From an uncultured Oscillospiraceae bacterium (GTDB lineage Bacteria; Bacillota; Clostridia; Oscillospirales; Oscillospiraceae), in contig CAKUND010000068.1 in NCBI GenBank assembly GCA_934668295.1, positions 1 to 10,602 of the forward strand: DNA of 10,602 bases, in the 5' to 3' direction. Each line of letters opens with the position of its first letter. Positions within the stretch are counted from its first letter, which is position 1. The position numbers were made by a program, and so were the translations under genes. This document shows, piece after piece, positions 4,808 through 10,602 of this stretch. Under the pieces are notes generated by a model that saw only the letters and a list, made by a program, of their open reading frames with translations, did not search any database and was not told where the DNA came from.

Positions 4808-5968
4808 ATGAACAACAGAAAAATCTTTACTTCAGAGTCCGTTACACAGGGCCATCCCGACAAGCTGTGCGACCTTGTCTCCGACAGCGTGCTCGACGCC
4901 GTGCTCGAGCAGGATCCCATGGGCCGCGTCGCCTGTGAGACGGCAGCGACGACCGGCATGGTGCTCGTCATGGGCGAGATCACCACGTCTGCCCGCATCG
5001 ACATCGCGCAGATCGCCCGCAAGGCCATCTGCGACGCGGGCTATGACCGCCCCGAGATGGGCTTCGACGGCCACAGCTGCAACGTCATGGTCGCCATGGG
5101 CAGACAGTCTCCGGATATCGCCATGGGCGTTGACAACGCGTATGACGACGGCACGACCGGCGCAGGCGATCAGGGCATGATGTTCGGCTTCGCCTGCACG
5201 CAGACGAAGGAGCTCATGCCCGCCCCCATCGCCTACGCGCACAACCTCACCAAGGCGCTGACCCACGCGCGCGAATCCGGCCTTCTGCCGTGGCTCCGCC
5301 CGGACGGCAAGAGCCAGGTCTCCGTGGAATACGGCCCCGACGGCATGCCCGCCCGCATCGACACCGTCGTCGTCTCGACCCAGCACGCGGATTCCATCGC
5401 CATCGACGATCTGCGCAAAGCCGTCATTGAGACGGTCATCGAGCCGAACCTGCCGTCGCGCCTGCTCGATGAGAACACGAAATACTATGTGAACCCGACG
5501 GGCCGCTTCGTCATCGGCGGGCCTGCAGGCGACTCCGGTCTCACAGGCCGCAAGATCATCGTCGACACCTACGGCGGCTATGCGGCCCACGGCGGCGGCG
5601 CGTTCTCCGGCAAGGATCCCACGAAGGTCGACCGCAGCGGCGCGTACATGGCGCGCTACATCGCGAAGAATCTGGTCGCGGCGGGTCTGGCCGACGCCTG
5701 CCAGCTGCAGCTGGCCTACGCCATCGGCGTGGCGCACCCCGTTTCCGTCCTCGTTGAGACCTACGGCACCGGCAAGATCGCCGACGACAAGCTGGCCCAG
5801 CTCGTGCGCGAATGCTTTGACCTTCGCCCGGCGGCCATCATCAAAACGCTCGATCTGCGCCGCCCGATCTACCGGCAGACCGCCGGCTACGGCCACTTTG
5901 GCCGTGCGGAGCTCGATCTTCCGTGGGAAAAGACGGATATGGTGCAGACGCTGCTTGCAAAAGCGTAA
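4808..5968 (+). CDS. metK: S-adenosylmethionine synthetase
   Basis: A 386-residue cytosolic enzyme that makes S-adenosylmethionine from methionine and ATP, releasing phosphate and pyrophosphate. The length is normal for bacterial MetK. Visible motifs are [15 protein letters not shown] at the N-terminus (His16, Asp18), [10 protein letters not shown] (118-127) and the P-loop-like [17 protein letters not shown] (261-277). [20 protein letters not shown] and the C-terminal YGHFGR also match the family. One oddity: the usual Glu in the S-E-G-H or T-E-G-H motif is Gln14 here. The ATG at 4808 follows an AAAGGAAT site; an upstream in-frame extension would run through the riboswitch and is not credible. 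It is controlled by the SAM-I leader. The downstream gene has its own promoter in the last codons of metK. Confidence 0.97.
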   Translation: MNNRKIFTSESVTQGHPDKLCDLVSDSVLDAVLEQDPMGRVACETAATTGMVLVMGEITTSARIDIAQIARKAICDAGYDRPEMGFDGHSCNVMVAMGRQSPDIAMGVDNAYDDGTTGAGDQGMMFGFACTQTKELMPAPIAYAHNLTKALTHARESGLLPWLRPDGKSQVSVEYGPDGMPARIDTVVVSTQHADSIAIDDLRKAVIETVIEPNLPSRLLDENTKYYVNPTGRFVIGGPAGDSGLTGRKIIVDTYGGYAAHGGGAFSGKDPTKVDRSGAYMARYIAKNLVAAGLADACQLQLAYAIGVAHPVSVLVETYGTGKIADDKLAQLVRECFDLRPAAIIKTLDLRRPIYRQTAGYGHFGRAELDLPWEKTDMVQTLLAKA

Positions 5969-5983
5969 AAAATAGGATATAGT
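5955..5983 (+). promoter_or_regulatory. Promoter of the UDP-sugar dehydrogenase gene, starting inside metK
   Basis: TTGCAA (5955-5960), 17 bp and TATAGT (5978-5983). The -35 lies in the last metK codons. Two small perfect hairpins overlap it and follow it: AGGATA/TATCCT (5974-5988) and TTGTATG/CATACAA (5988-6005). The second ends right before the GGAG ribosome site at 6007 and could sit at the 5' end of the mRNA. No terminator separates metK from this gene, so some readthrough is also likely. Confidence 0.75.
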
Positions 5984-6019
5984 ATCCTTGTATGTTTCCA
6001 TACAAAGGAGCGAAATAGC

Positions 6020-7222
6020 ATGAAAAAAATCGAGATCATGGGCTGCGGCTATATCGGCCTCCCCACTGCCATCACGTTTACGCTGGCGGGCTATGAGGTC
6101 TGCGGCTTCGACGTGAAGGACTCTGTCGTCGAAACGCTGAACGCGGGCCATATCCATATCGTAGAGCCCGGTCTGCAGGACGCCATGACAAAGGCCATGA
6201 ATACCGGCCGTCTGCACTTTACAACAAAGCCGGAGCCTGCCGACGTCTTTATCATCTGTGTCCAGACGCCTTACCGCGAGACGGAGGAGCACAAGCGCGT
6301 GTCCGACATGCGCTTTGTCGAGTCCGCCGCGAAGGAGGTCGGCTCTGTCCTGCGCGCGGGGAATCTCTGCGTGCTCGAATCCACCTCGCCTCCCTATTCC
6401 ACGCGCATGGTGGAGAAGCTCGTCTCGGAAACGTCCGGTCTTGCGCCGGAGCAGTTTATGACGGCGCACTGCCCGGAGCGCATCATCCCCGGCCGGATGC
6501 TCATCGAGCTGCGCGAGAACGACCGCATCATCGGCTCGAACCGCCCGGAGTCGGCGGAGTATGCCAAGGAGATCTATGAAAAGGTCGTCACCGGCGGCAC
6601 GATCCGCCTGACGGACGATCTGACCGCCGAGATGTGCAAGCTGACGGAAAACACGTTCCGCGACATCAATATCGCCTACGCCAACGAGCTCAGCAAGGTC
6701 TGCGACCGGCTCGGCATCGACGTGTTCAAGCTCATCGAGCTTGCCAACTGCCACCCCAGAGTGAATGTGCACACGCCCGGCGTCGGCGTCGGCGGACACT
6801 GCATCGCGGTCGACCCGTGGTTCATCCATGAAAAGTTCGAGGATATTACGCCGCTCATCTACGAGGCGCGTCTTGTCAACGATGGCAAGCCCGCCTGGAC
6901 GGCAGACCGCATCGCGCGCGACGTGAAGCCCGGCGCAAAGATCGCCGTGCTCGGCATGAGCTTCAAGGCCAACATCGACGATACGCGCGAAAGCCCGTCC
7001 GTCCTGTTTGCGAACATCCTCAAAGCGCGCGGATACGAAGTCCTCGCCTGCGAGCCGTACATTCAGGGCGACGTGGCGGGATACCACAATTATTCCCTTG
7101 CCGAAGCCATGGCGCAGTGCGATTACGCCGTCATTACGCTCATGCACAACGTTTTTAAGGAAAACAAAGCCCTCATCGCCTCCAAACAGTATTACGACTG
7201 TGTCGGTCTGATGGAGCAATGA
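6020..7222 (+). CDS. wecC: Nucleotide-sugar 6-dehydrogenase, UDP-N-acetylmannosamine dehydrogenase type
   Basis: A 400-residue member of the UDP-glucose/GDP-mannose dehydrogenase family, which oxidises C6 of a nucleotide sugar to a uronic acid with two NAD+. The N-terminal Rossmann fold has MGCGYIGLPTAITF (7-20). The catalytic Lys207 and Asn211 lie in EMCKLTENTFRDINIAYANE, and the active-site Cys261 in GVGVGGHCIAVDPWFI. The C-terminal Rossmann-like domain (about 295-400) includes KIAVLGMSFKANIDDTRESPS. The HPRVN and GHCIAVDPWF wording matches WecC/MnaB enzymes (UDP-ManNAc to UDP-ManNAcA) better than UDP-glucose dehydrogenases, where GGxCxPKD is usual. A UDP-GlcNAc 6-dehydrogenase remains possible. 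GGAG precedes the ATG. No epimerase or glycosyltransferase is adjacent, so the polysaccharide it feeds is unknown. Confidence 0.88.
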   Translation: MKKIEIMGCGYIGLPTAITFTLAGYEVCGFDVKDSVVETLNAGHIHIVEPGLQDAMTKAMNTGRLHFTTKPEPADVFIICVQTPYRETEEHKRVSDMRFVESAAKEVGSVLRAGNLCVLESTSPPYSTRMVEKLVSETSGLAPEQFMTAHCPERIIPGRMLIELRENDRIIGSNRPESAEYAKEIYEKVVTGGTIRLTDDLTAEMCKLTENTFRDINIAYANELSKVCDRLGIDVFKLIELANCHPRVNVHTPGVGVGGHCIAVDPWFIHEKFEDITPLIYEARLVNDGKPAWTADRIARDVKPGAKIAVLGMSFKANIDDTRESPSVLFANILKARGYEVLACEPYIQGDVAGYHNYSLAEAMAQCDYAVITLMHNVFKENKALIASKQYYDCVGLMEQ

Positions 7223-7227
7223 TCCCC

Positions 7228-7256
7228 GCCCGGTTTCCGCGGAAGCCGGGCTTTTT
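7228..7256 (+). terminator. Intrinsic terminator after the dehydrogenase gene
   Basis: A 10-bp stem GCCCGGTTTC (7228-7237) / GAAGCCGGGC (7242-7251) with one G-U pair, loop CGCG and five T. It starts 6 bp after the stop codon. Confidence 0.92.
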
Positions 7257-7375
7257 ATCTCCAAATCGCCCCCTAAAAATTACAACTCGTTTCCGCAAGT
7301 TCACATAATCACCAAATGGGCGCATTTTGATGGAGAAATCGGGCAAAACATGTTCAAAATAAGCAAAACTGTCCA

Positions 7376-7404
7376 TTGACGAACGCGCCGGAATCCGCTA
7401 TGAT
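7376..7404 (+). promoter_or_regulatory. Promoter of the lipoprotein gene
   Basis: TTGACG (7376-7381), 17 bp and TATGAT (7399-7404). The leader of about 38 nt contains the inverted repeat CTGGGA (7412-7417) / TCCCAG (7432-7437) around a palindromic AGGTACCT. This ends right at the AAGGAGG ribosome site (7438-7444). The hairpin could affect translation but may be incidental. Confidence 0.8.
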
Positions 7405-7448
7405 GGTGACGCTGGGATAGGTACCTTGTTGTCCCAGAAGGAGGATCT

Positions 7449-8741
7449 ATGAAAAAGCTGATTTTCGTGCTGGCCGCGGCACTGGCGCTTACGCTGCTGT
7501 GCAGCTGCGCGAAGCCGGCCCCGGAGGCGCCCGTGCAGGCGGACCCGGAGCCCGAGACGCCCGCCGCCGTGCATGTCACGACCTTTACCGCAGATATTCT
7601 CTCCCCCGGCAGCGACACGCTGTCGGTTCGTCCCGTGGACGAGGACCCCGCGTTCGGCGCAGCGGATACGATCACAGTCACGCTGGCCGACGGGCTCGTC
7701 CCCACCGGCGCGGACGGCTGGCCCATCTCCGTGTCTGAGCTGACGCCGGAGCTTCAGGTCGATATCACCTATCTCGGCGATGTCGCCGAGTCCGACCCGC
7801 CGCAGGTGCTGGCCGTCGCCATCCGCGTCGTCCCGACAGAAACGCCTGCGGAGGATACCGGCAAGGTTACCGACCCGCAGCCCGTCGAGCCTGTCCCGGC
7901 CGAGCCCGAGGCAGGGCCCTTTGTCCCGGTCGAGCTTCCCGCACAGGATCCCGTCCCGGCGGAGATCCCCTACGACGGCATCACGCTCTACGGCTTCCAG
8001 AGCATCCGCACCGAGATCGTCCGCAGCGGCGAGGCGGACTTGGACGGCTGCGGCACGCCTGAGACAGTTCAGCTGCTGCGCATCTGGGATCAATACGACC
8101 AGCAGTCGTTTGTCCTGCGCATCCAGAAGGGCTCGGATGTCTTCGACACCGGCTTTGAAGAACCGGATGTGTCCTACCCTGCCAGCTTCAACGCACATAT
8201 CTGGCTGGCCGATCTGGACGCGGACGGCTATCCCGAGGTCTATTTCAACGGCAACATGAACGGGGATCAGTACGTGCTGAACGTCTGGTCGCTGAAGACC
8301 GGGACGCCGGAGCTCATTCCGTTTGAGGATCAGATCTTCCTGGAGGCCGCGATCATCAGCGTCTCCGATACCAGCATCCAGCTCGAGAGCACCCAGAATG
8401 TCCTCGGCTCCTACAGCGCCATCCGCGCCTATGCTCTGGATGACGGTGTGCTGACGCCGCTGGGCGATGCCTGGCAGATCGTCCCGGCCAACACGAGCTA
8501 TTCCCGCCTGTCCGTCGTCCGGGATATCCCCGTCACGCTGGACGATGGTACCGAGTCCGTCTTCGGCACCGGCACAGTCCTGCAGGTCACGGGCACCGAC
8601 GGCAAGAGCTTCGTCGACGTCATTACGAGCGACGGCGTGACCGGCCGCATCGCGGTCGAGCAGCCCGCGGGAGACTGGCAGTGGTACATTGACGGCAAAC
8701 CGGAGCTGGAGTATTTCGAGCTCGTTCCCTACGCCGGATAA
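7449..8741 (+). CDS. Secreted lipoprotein with OB-like N-domain and DxDxDG calcium-loop motifs
   Basis: A 430-residue lipoprotein. The signal peptide MKKLIFVLAAALALTLLCSC ends in a lipobox (LCSC, Cys20), so it should be lipidated and tethered outside the membrane. Residues about 43-128 resemble the YobA/DUF3221-type OB-like fold (TADILSPGSDTLSVRP, then LQVDITYLGDVAESDPPQVLAVAI). A Pro/Glu/Ala/Val-rich linker follows (about 129-176). The second domain has two acidic loops, ADLDGCGTPE (196-205) and DLDADGYPEV (255-264), like FG-GAP/VCBS or EF-hand calcium sites. The C-terminus (about 365-405, TVLQVTGTDGKSFVDVITSDGVTGRIAVE) has the look of an SH3-like repeat. Domain names are by eye. It is monocistronic, with its own promoter, a strong AAGGAGG and a terminator. 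The function is unknown; binding of a cell-wall or extracellular ligand is plausible. Confidence 0.88.
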   Translation: MKKLIFVLAAALALTLLCSCAKPAPEAPVQADPEPETPAAVHVTTFTADILSPGSDTLSVRPVDEDPAFGAADTITVTLADGLVPTGADGWPISVSELTPELQVDITYLGDVAESDPPQVLAVAIRVVPTETPAEDTGKVTDPQPVEPVPAEPEAGPFVPVELPAQDPVPAEIPYDGITLYGFQSIRTEIVRSGEADLDGCGTPETVQLLRIWDQYDQQSFVLRIQKGSDVFDTGFEEPDVSYPASFNAHIWLADLDADGYPEVYFNGNMNGDQYVLNVWSLKTGTPELIPFEDQIFLEAAIISVSDTSIQLESTQNVLGSYSAIRAYALDDGVLTPLGDAWQIVPANTSYSRLSVVRDIPVTLDDGTESVFGTGTVLQVTGTDGKSFVDVITSDGVTGRIAVEQPAGDWQWYIDGKPELEYFELVPYAG

Positions 8742-8746
8742 GACGC

Positions 8747-8775
8747 TTGCAGTTTCCGGCAGCTTCCTGTATAAT
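8747..8775 (+). promoter_or_regulatory. Promoter-like site directly ahead of a terminator
   Basis: TTGCAG (8747-8752), exactly 17 bp, and a consensus TATAAT (8770-8775), 6 bp after the lipoprotein stop. The expected start point (about 8781-8783) coincides with the first base of the terminator stem at 8782. Any transcript would therefore be about 30 nt unless the terminator is bypassed. It could be a chance match, a promoter for a very short RNA, or one that drives downstream genes by readthrough. Confidence 0.5.
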
Positions 8776-8781
8776 CAAAAA

Positions 8782-8812
8782 GGGCGCCGCGGCATCCCGC
8801 AGCGCTCTTTTT
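8782..8812 (+). terminator. Intrinsic terminator after the lipoprotein gene
   Basis: Stem GGGCGCCGCGG (8782-8792) / CCGCAGCGCTC (8797-8807) with one C-A mismatch, one G-U pair and loop CATC, followed by five T (8808-8812). AAAAA precedes it (8777-8781), so it may also work on the minus strand. Confidence 0.88.
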
Positions 8813-8894
8813 CTATGGAAGTTGGTTGTTTATTTGTGGTCATTTGTGTAAGTGCAGCGGGTCATTCTGCCATCGCATCCGCCCTTTCCGAATC

Positions 8895-8933
8895 AATTGA
8901 TCAATTTGATATCAATCTGTAATTTATTATACA
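8895..8933 (+). promoter_or_regulatory. Promoter with overlapping palindromic operator-like sites
   Basis: TTGATA (8906-8911), 16 bp and TATACA (8928-8933) form a reasonable promoter for the membrane protein starting at 8997. A perfect 12-bp palindrome AATTGATCAATT (8895-8906) and a perfect 10-bp palindrome TTGATATCAA (8906-8915) lie on and beside the -35. They share the half-site TTGAT and its complement ATCAA. This arrangement would suit a dimeric repressor, though the DNA is AT-rich and chance is possible. No regulator gene is adjacent. Confidence 0.5.
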
Positions 8934-8996
8934 CGATTTTGTAACCATTTCAAGCCTTCAAATCTGAAGAATCTGTGAAGAATGGAGCGTTGTCCC

Positions 8997-9509
8997 ATGG
9001 GAGAAGAAAATAAAAACTGGTTTGCCCGCCACCGCACGGCGGTGCTCGGCATTGCGATCGCGGTGCTGATTTTGAACGTGGTGGTGCTGGCCGTCGTGCC
9101 GACGCAGACCCCGGTCGAGCTGTCGCAGACCGTCACGGCGTATGCGCTGGACAATGAAGCCTTCGCGCAGCCGTACACACTCACGCTCAGCGGCACGCTG
9201 ACAAAAAGTATGCTGCATAAAAGCCTGTTCCACGGAACGCTGACTGTCTCCGGCGCAGACAGTGCCGGGCAGCCGTATACGCTGCTGCTCACGCGTGAGG
9301 ACGGCGAATGGCACGGCCTTTCTGACGACGCGCCCATCAGCGGCTTTTCCGCCGGAAAAGACATGGATACGCTGCTGATCCTCCTTCCGGACGGCCAGGA
9401 CACGGACACTGAGACTGCCGGCGTGTACTTCCTTGCCCCCGGTGCGGGGACCCGTCAGGCCGCGCTGACGCGCCTGTACACCTATTATCCATCGTATCGC
9501 ACAAAATAG
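8997..9509 (+). CDS. Single-pass membrane protein of unknown function
   Basis: A 170-residue protein with a short cytoplasmic N-terminus containing basic residues (MGEENKNWFARHR), one strong transmembrane helix (about 14-36, TAVLGIAIAVLILNVVVLAVV) and an extracytoplasmic domain of about 130 residues. That domain has an alternating, beta-like pattern (YTLTLSGTLTKSMLHKSLFHGTLTV, QPYTLLLTREDGEW). I do not recognise the family. ATG 8997 is chosen over ATG 8982 because GGAG (8984-8987) lies 9 nt before it, whereas 8982 has only a weak GAAGA. It stands alone behind its own promoter and no clear terminator follows. The helix could be an uncleaved signal anchor. Confidence 0.85.
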   Translation: MGEENKNWFARHRTAVLGIAIAVLILNVVVLAVVPTQTPVELSQTVTAYALDNEAFAQPYTLTLSGTLTKSMLHKSLFHGTLTVSGADSAGQPYTLLLTREDGEWHGLSDDAPISGFSAGKDMDTLLILLPDGQDTDTETAGVYFLAPGAGTRQAALTRLYTYYPSYRTK

Positions 9510-9545
9510 AATACATAAATTTGTGCATTTCGTTCAAACCGCCCC

Positions 9546-9574
9546 TTGAATTTTCCTTCCCCAGCGCGTATACT
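9546..9574 (+). promoter_or_regulatory. Promoter of the HPr-like gene
   Basis: TTGAAT (9546-9551), 17 bp and TATACT (9569-9574). A second -10-like TATAAT occurs at 9580-9585, without a matching -35. The leader is about 45 nt and ends in GGGAGG (9611-9616). Confidence 0.72.
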
Positions 9575-9624
9575 GTTGCTATAATCGAAAGTCAAAGTAA
9601 ATAATTGCATGGGAGGCAATGAAC

Positions 9625-9876
9625 ATGAAACTCAAAAACATCAAAGAAGTTGAAGAATTCCGCAAGGTCATCCACAGCTGCACCGGCGATGTGTACCTCA
9701 AGAGCCAGGACGGCGACGTTTTCAACCTTAAGAGCGCACTGAGCGAGTATATCGCCCTCGGTCAGCTCCTGAGCGAGCAGGGCGACAACCTCGAGCTGTT
9801 CGCCGACCGCCGCGAGGACGAGGCCCTTCTCATCGGCTTCCTCGCCGAGCTCGACAAGGAAAACGCAAACGCGTAA
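9625..9876 (+). CDS. HPr-like small protein without the phosphorylatable histidine
   Basis: An 83-residue soluble acidic protein. The pattern (LKNIKEVEEFRKVIHSCTGDVYLKS, then VFNLKSALSEYIALGQLLSEQGDNLELFADRREDEALLIGFLAEL) resembles the HPr-fold proteins common in Clostridia. There a GDVxLxS strand and an xSxxxxxxL helix correspond to the second half of PTS HPr. The active-site motif with His15 (as in GLHARPA) is absent, so it should not act as a standard phosphocarrier. His17 here sits in a different context. ATG 9625 is chosen over ATG 9619 because GGGAGG ends 8 nt before it. It has its own promoter and a strong terminator. The fold is inferred from pattern only; the function is unknown. Confidence 0.82.
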   Translation: MKLKNIKEVEEFRKVIHSCTGDVYLKSQDGDVFNLKSALSEYIALGQLLSEQGDNLELFADRREDEALLIGFLAELDKENANA

Positions 9877-9900
9877 GCTTCCGCTTTCAAACATAGCGCC

Positions 9901-9936
9901 GCCCCTGTTCCGCTGCCGGAACAGGGGCAGTTTTTT
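9901..9936 (+). terminator. Strong intrinsic terminator after the HPr-like gene
   Basis: A perfect 12-bp stem GCCCCTGTTCCG (9901-9912) / CGGAACAGGGGC (9917-9928) with loop CTGC, then AG and six T (9931-9936). The last two T also form part of the stop codon of the convergent minus-strand gene. The minus strand has no U-tract after the stem, so it works mainly for plus-strand transcripts. Confidence 0.92.
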
Positions 9937-10156
9937 ACTCTGTGAACGTGTACCGGATCATGACGCCCCGGCCGTCGCCGGTGGTGATGACCGTGTCGCC
10001 GGAGGCGTTTTTGCCGGAATCGAGCACGGGATAGCGGCCCTGCGCTGCGACATACGCCTCGGGGCTGGCTGCCTCGATCTGCCTGAATTCCCGCGCCGCA
10101 TGCGCCTCGCCGCCGCAGGGATTGATCGTCTCGATCAAAACTTCATATTCGTGCAT
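9935..10156 (-). CDS. Small protein of unknown function (73 aa)
   Basis: A 73-residue soluble protein with no transmembrane segment or Cys pair. The sequence has an N-terminal strand-like MHEYEVLIETINPCGG, a central AAREFRQIEAASPEAYVAAQG (helix-like) and a C-terminal beta-like VITTGDGRGVMIRYTFTE. The ATG at 10156 is preceded by AAAGGAG about 10 nt upstream, and a good promoter lies at 10189-10218. This makes it a real gene despite its size. It is convergent with the HPr-like gene, and its stop codon overlaps that gene's terminator T-run. I do not recognise the family. Confidence 0.8.
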   Translation of the reverse strand: MHEYEVLIETINPCGGEAHAAREFRQIEAASPEAYVAAQGRYPVLDSGKNASGDTVITTGDGRGVMIRYTFTE

Positions 10157-10188
10157 ACACTTCGCACTCCTTTCAGGATTTCGTGTTC

Positions 10189-10218
10189 AGTATACCACAA
10201 ACGGCGCAAAGCATGCAA
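10189..10218 (-). promoter_or_regulatory. Promoter of the 73-aa gene
   Basis: Minus strand: TTGCAT (10213-10218), 18 bp and TATACT (10189-10194), with TGG directly before the -10 (extended -10). It lies between the carboxypeptidase stop and the small gene, so that gene can be transcribed independently. No clear terminator separates the carboxypeptidase from it. Confidence 0.72.
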
Positions 10219-10248
10219 GAATAGAAAATTATGGTTTTTCGGACAGAT

Positions 10249-10602
10249 TTACCACTGCATTGCGGCGGTAAAAATCGCGCTGAGGGTGCGCGTGATCTCC
10301 GGCAGCTGCGACGCGGGCAGCGGGTTTTCGCCGAGGCCTACCTCGATCGTGAACGCGGGCCGCTTGAATACCTGCAAAAACCAGTCCTTGAAGCCCGCGT
10401 TGGCCGACTCCGGCGGCACAGGCTCGACGGGGTAGCCGGAGGCCTCGGAGAACGTCCGCGCCAGTACGTGCGCGCCCGGCGGAGCCGTTTCCTCCGGGCC
10501 GGGATAGATCACGGAGCCCTGCGTATGCAGGGCCAGCATCAGCTCCGGGTGGATGCAGCGCGTAAAGGCGGCGAGCGCCGCCGTCTCCGGCTGGTCGAGC
10601 GG
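10249..10602 (-). CDS. M14-family zinc carboxypeptidase, C-terminal part (cut by window edge)
   Basis: The last 117 residues of a metallopeptidase of the M14 (carboxypeptidase A/gamma-D-glutamyl-meso-diaminopimelate endopeptidase) family. The frame stays open to the window edge, beginning PLDQPETAALAAFTRC. Visible features are ELMLALHTQGSVIYPGP, whose His is the expected third zinc ligand, KDWFLQVFKRPAFTIEVGLGENPLP, with the catalytic Glu in FTIEVG, and a short C-terminal helix ending in MQW. The KDWF...RPAFTIEVG...NPLP wording is typical of bacterial enzymes that trim peptidoglycan stem peptides or other short peptides. The ATG at 10539 is internal. The first zinc ligands lie outside the window, so intactness cannot be judged. 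Confidence 0.9.
   Translation of the reverse strand, partial: PLDQPETAALAAFTRCIHPELMLALHTQGSVIYPGPEETAPPGAHVLARTFSEASGYPVEPVPPESANAGFKDWFLQVFKRPAFTIEVGLGENPLPASQLPEITRTLSAIFTAAMQW

Noticed and set aside
4832..7264. A very long (810-codon) open frame on the minus strand opposite metK and the dehydrogenase gene
   Set aside because: It is the antisense of two well-supported genes with GC-rich third positions, which leaves few stops. It has no ribosome site, and its translation is a low-complexity Arg/Asp/Ala/Gly/His mix.
8815..8922. A 35-codon hydrophobic frame (MEVGCLFVVICVSAAG...) after the lipoprotein terminator
   Set aside because: The ATG directly follows a terminator T-run, has no Shine-Dalgarno, and its 3' half consists of the palindromes of the next promoter. 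A toxin-like peptide was considered but there is no supporting signal.
1..10602. Search for tRNA or rRNA genes, CRISPR arrays, prophage genes, toxin-antitoxin pairs and defence genes
   Set aside because: No TTCGAATCC-type arm in a cloverleaf context, no spaced direct repeats, and no recognisable proteins of these classes were seen.

Overview
The window looks like chromosomal DNA from a GC-rich member of the Bacillota, most likely a gut clostridium of the Oscillospiraceae/Ruminococcaceae type. This rests on strong AGGAGG-type ribosome sites, an S-box (SAM-I) riboswitch in front of metK, a Bce/Gra-type two-component system, a short HPr-like protein typical of Clostridia, and intergenic repeats that I remember from that group. 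Taxonomy is inferred; no database search was possible.

Layout. At 1-284 (minus) is the start of a type I signal peptidase (lepB). It is divergent from a two-gene response regulator/histidine kinase operon (435-2095, plus). About 530 bp of non-coding, hairpin-rich DNA follows (2096-2623) and ends in a bidirectional terminator. Next, on the minus strand, are a 53-residue one-helix membrane protein (2624-2785), a 159-bp near-perfect palindrome flanked by TA/TA that looks like a MITE (2846-3008), a small nitroreductase (2996-3529) and a rhomboid-like membrane protein with a zinc-ribbon tail (3544-4452). The last two form an operon. A divergent promoter then drives a SAM-I riboswitch, its terminator and metK (4603-5968). 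It is followed by a UDP-ManNAc dehydrogenase-type gene (6020-7222), a lipoprotein with DxDxDG-type calcium-loop motifs (7449-8741), a one-helix membrane protein (8997-9509) and an HPr-like protein without the active histidine (9625-9876). The right end is on the minus strand: a 73-residue unknown protein (9935-10156) and the C-terminal part of an M14 zinc carboxypeptidase (10249-10602).

How the genes relate. Most are single-gene units, each with its own sigma-A-like promoter and often its own terminator. Only the two-component pair and the rhomboid-like/nitroreductase pair look like operons. metK makes S-adenosylmethionine and is switched off by it through the leader. The two-component pair is of the kind that answers cell-envelope peptide antibiotics, but no BceAB-type transporter is present here.

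No defence island, prophage, CRISPR array or tRNA was seen. The most unusual features are the MITE-like palindrome that supplies the last codons and stop of the nitroreductase, the cluster of repeat-like hairpins at 2096-2590, the catalytically dead rhomboid-like protein, and a consensus promoter whose start point falls directly on a terminator hairpin (8747-8812). I do not see convincing evidence of a new multi-gene system.
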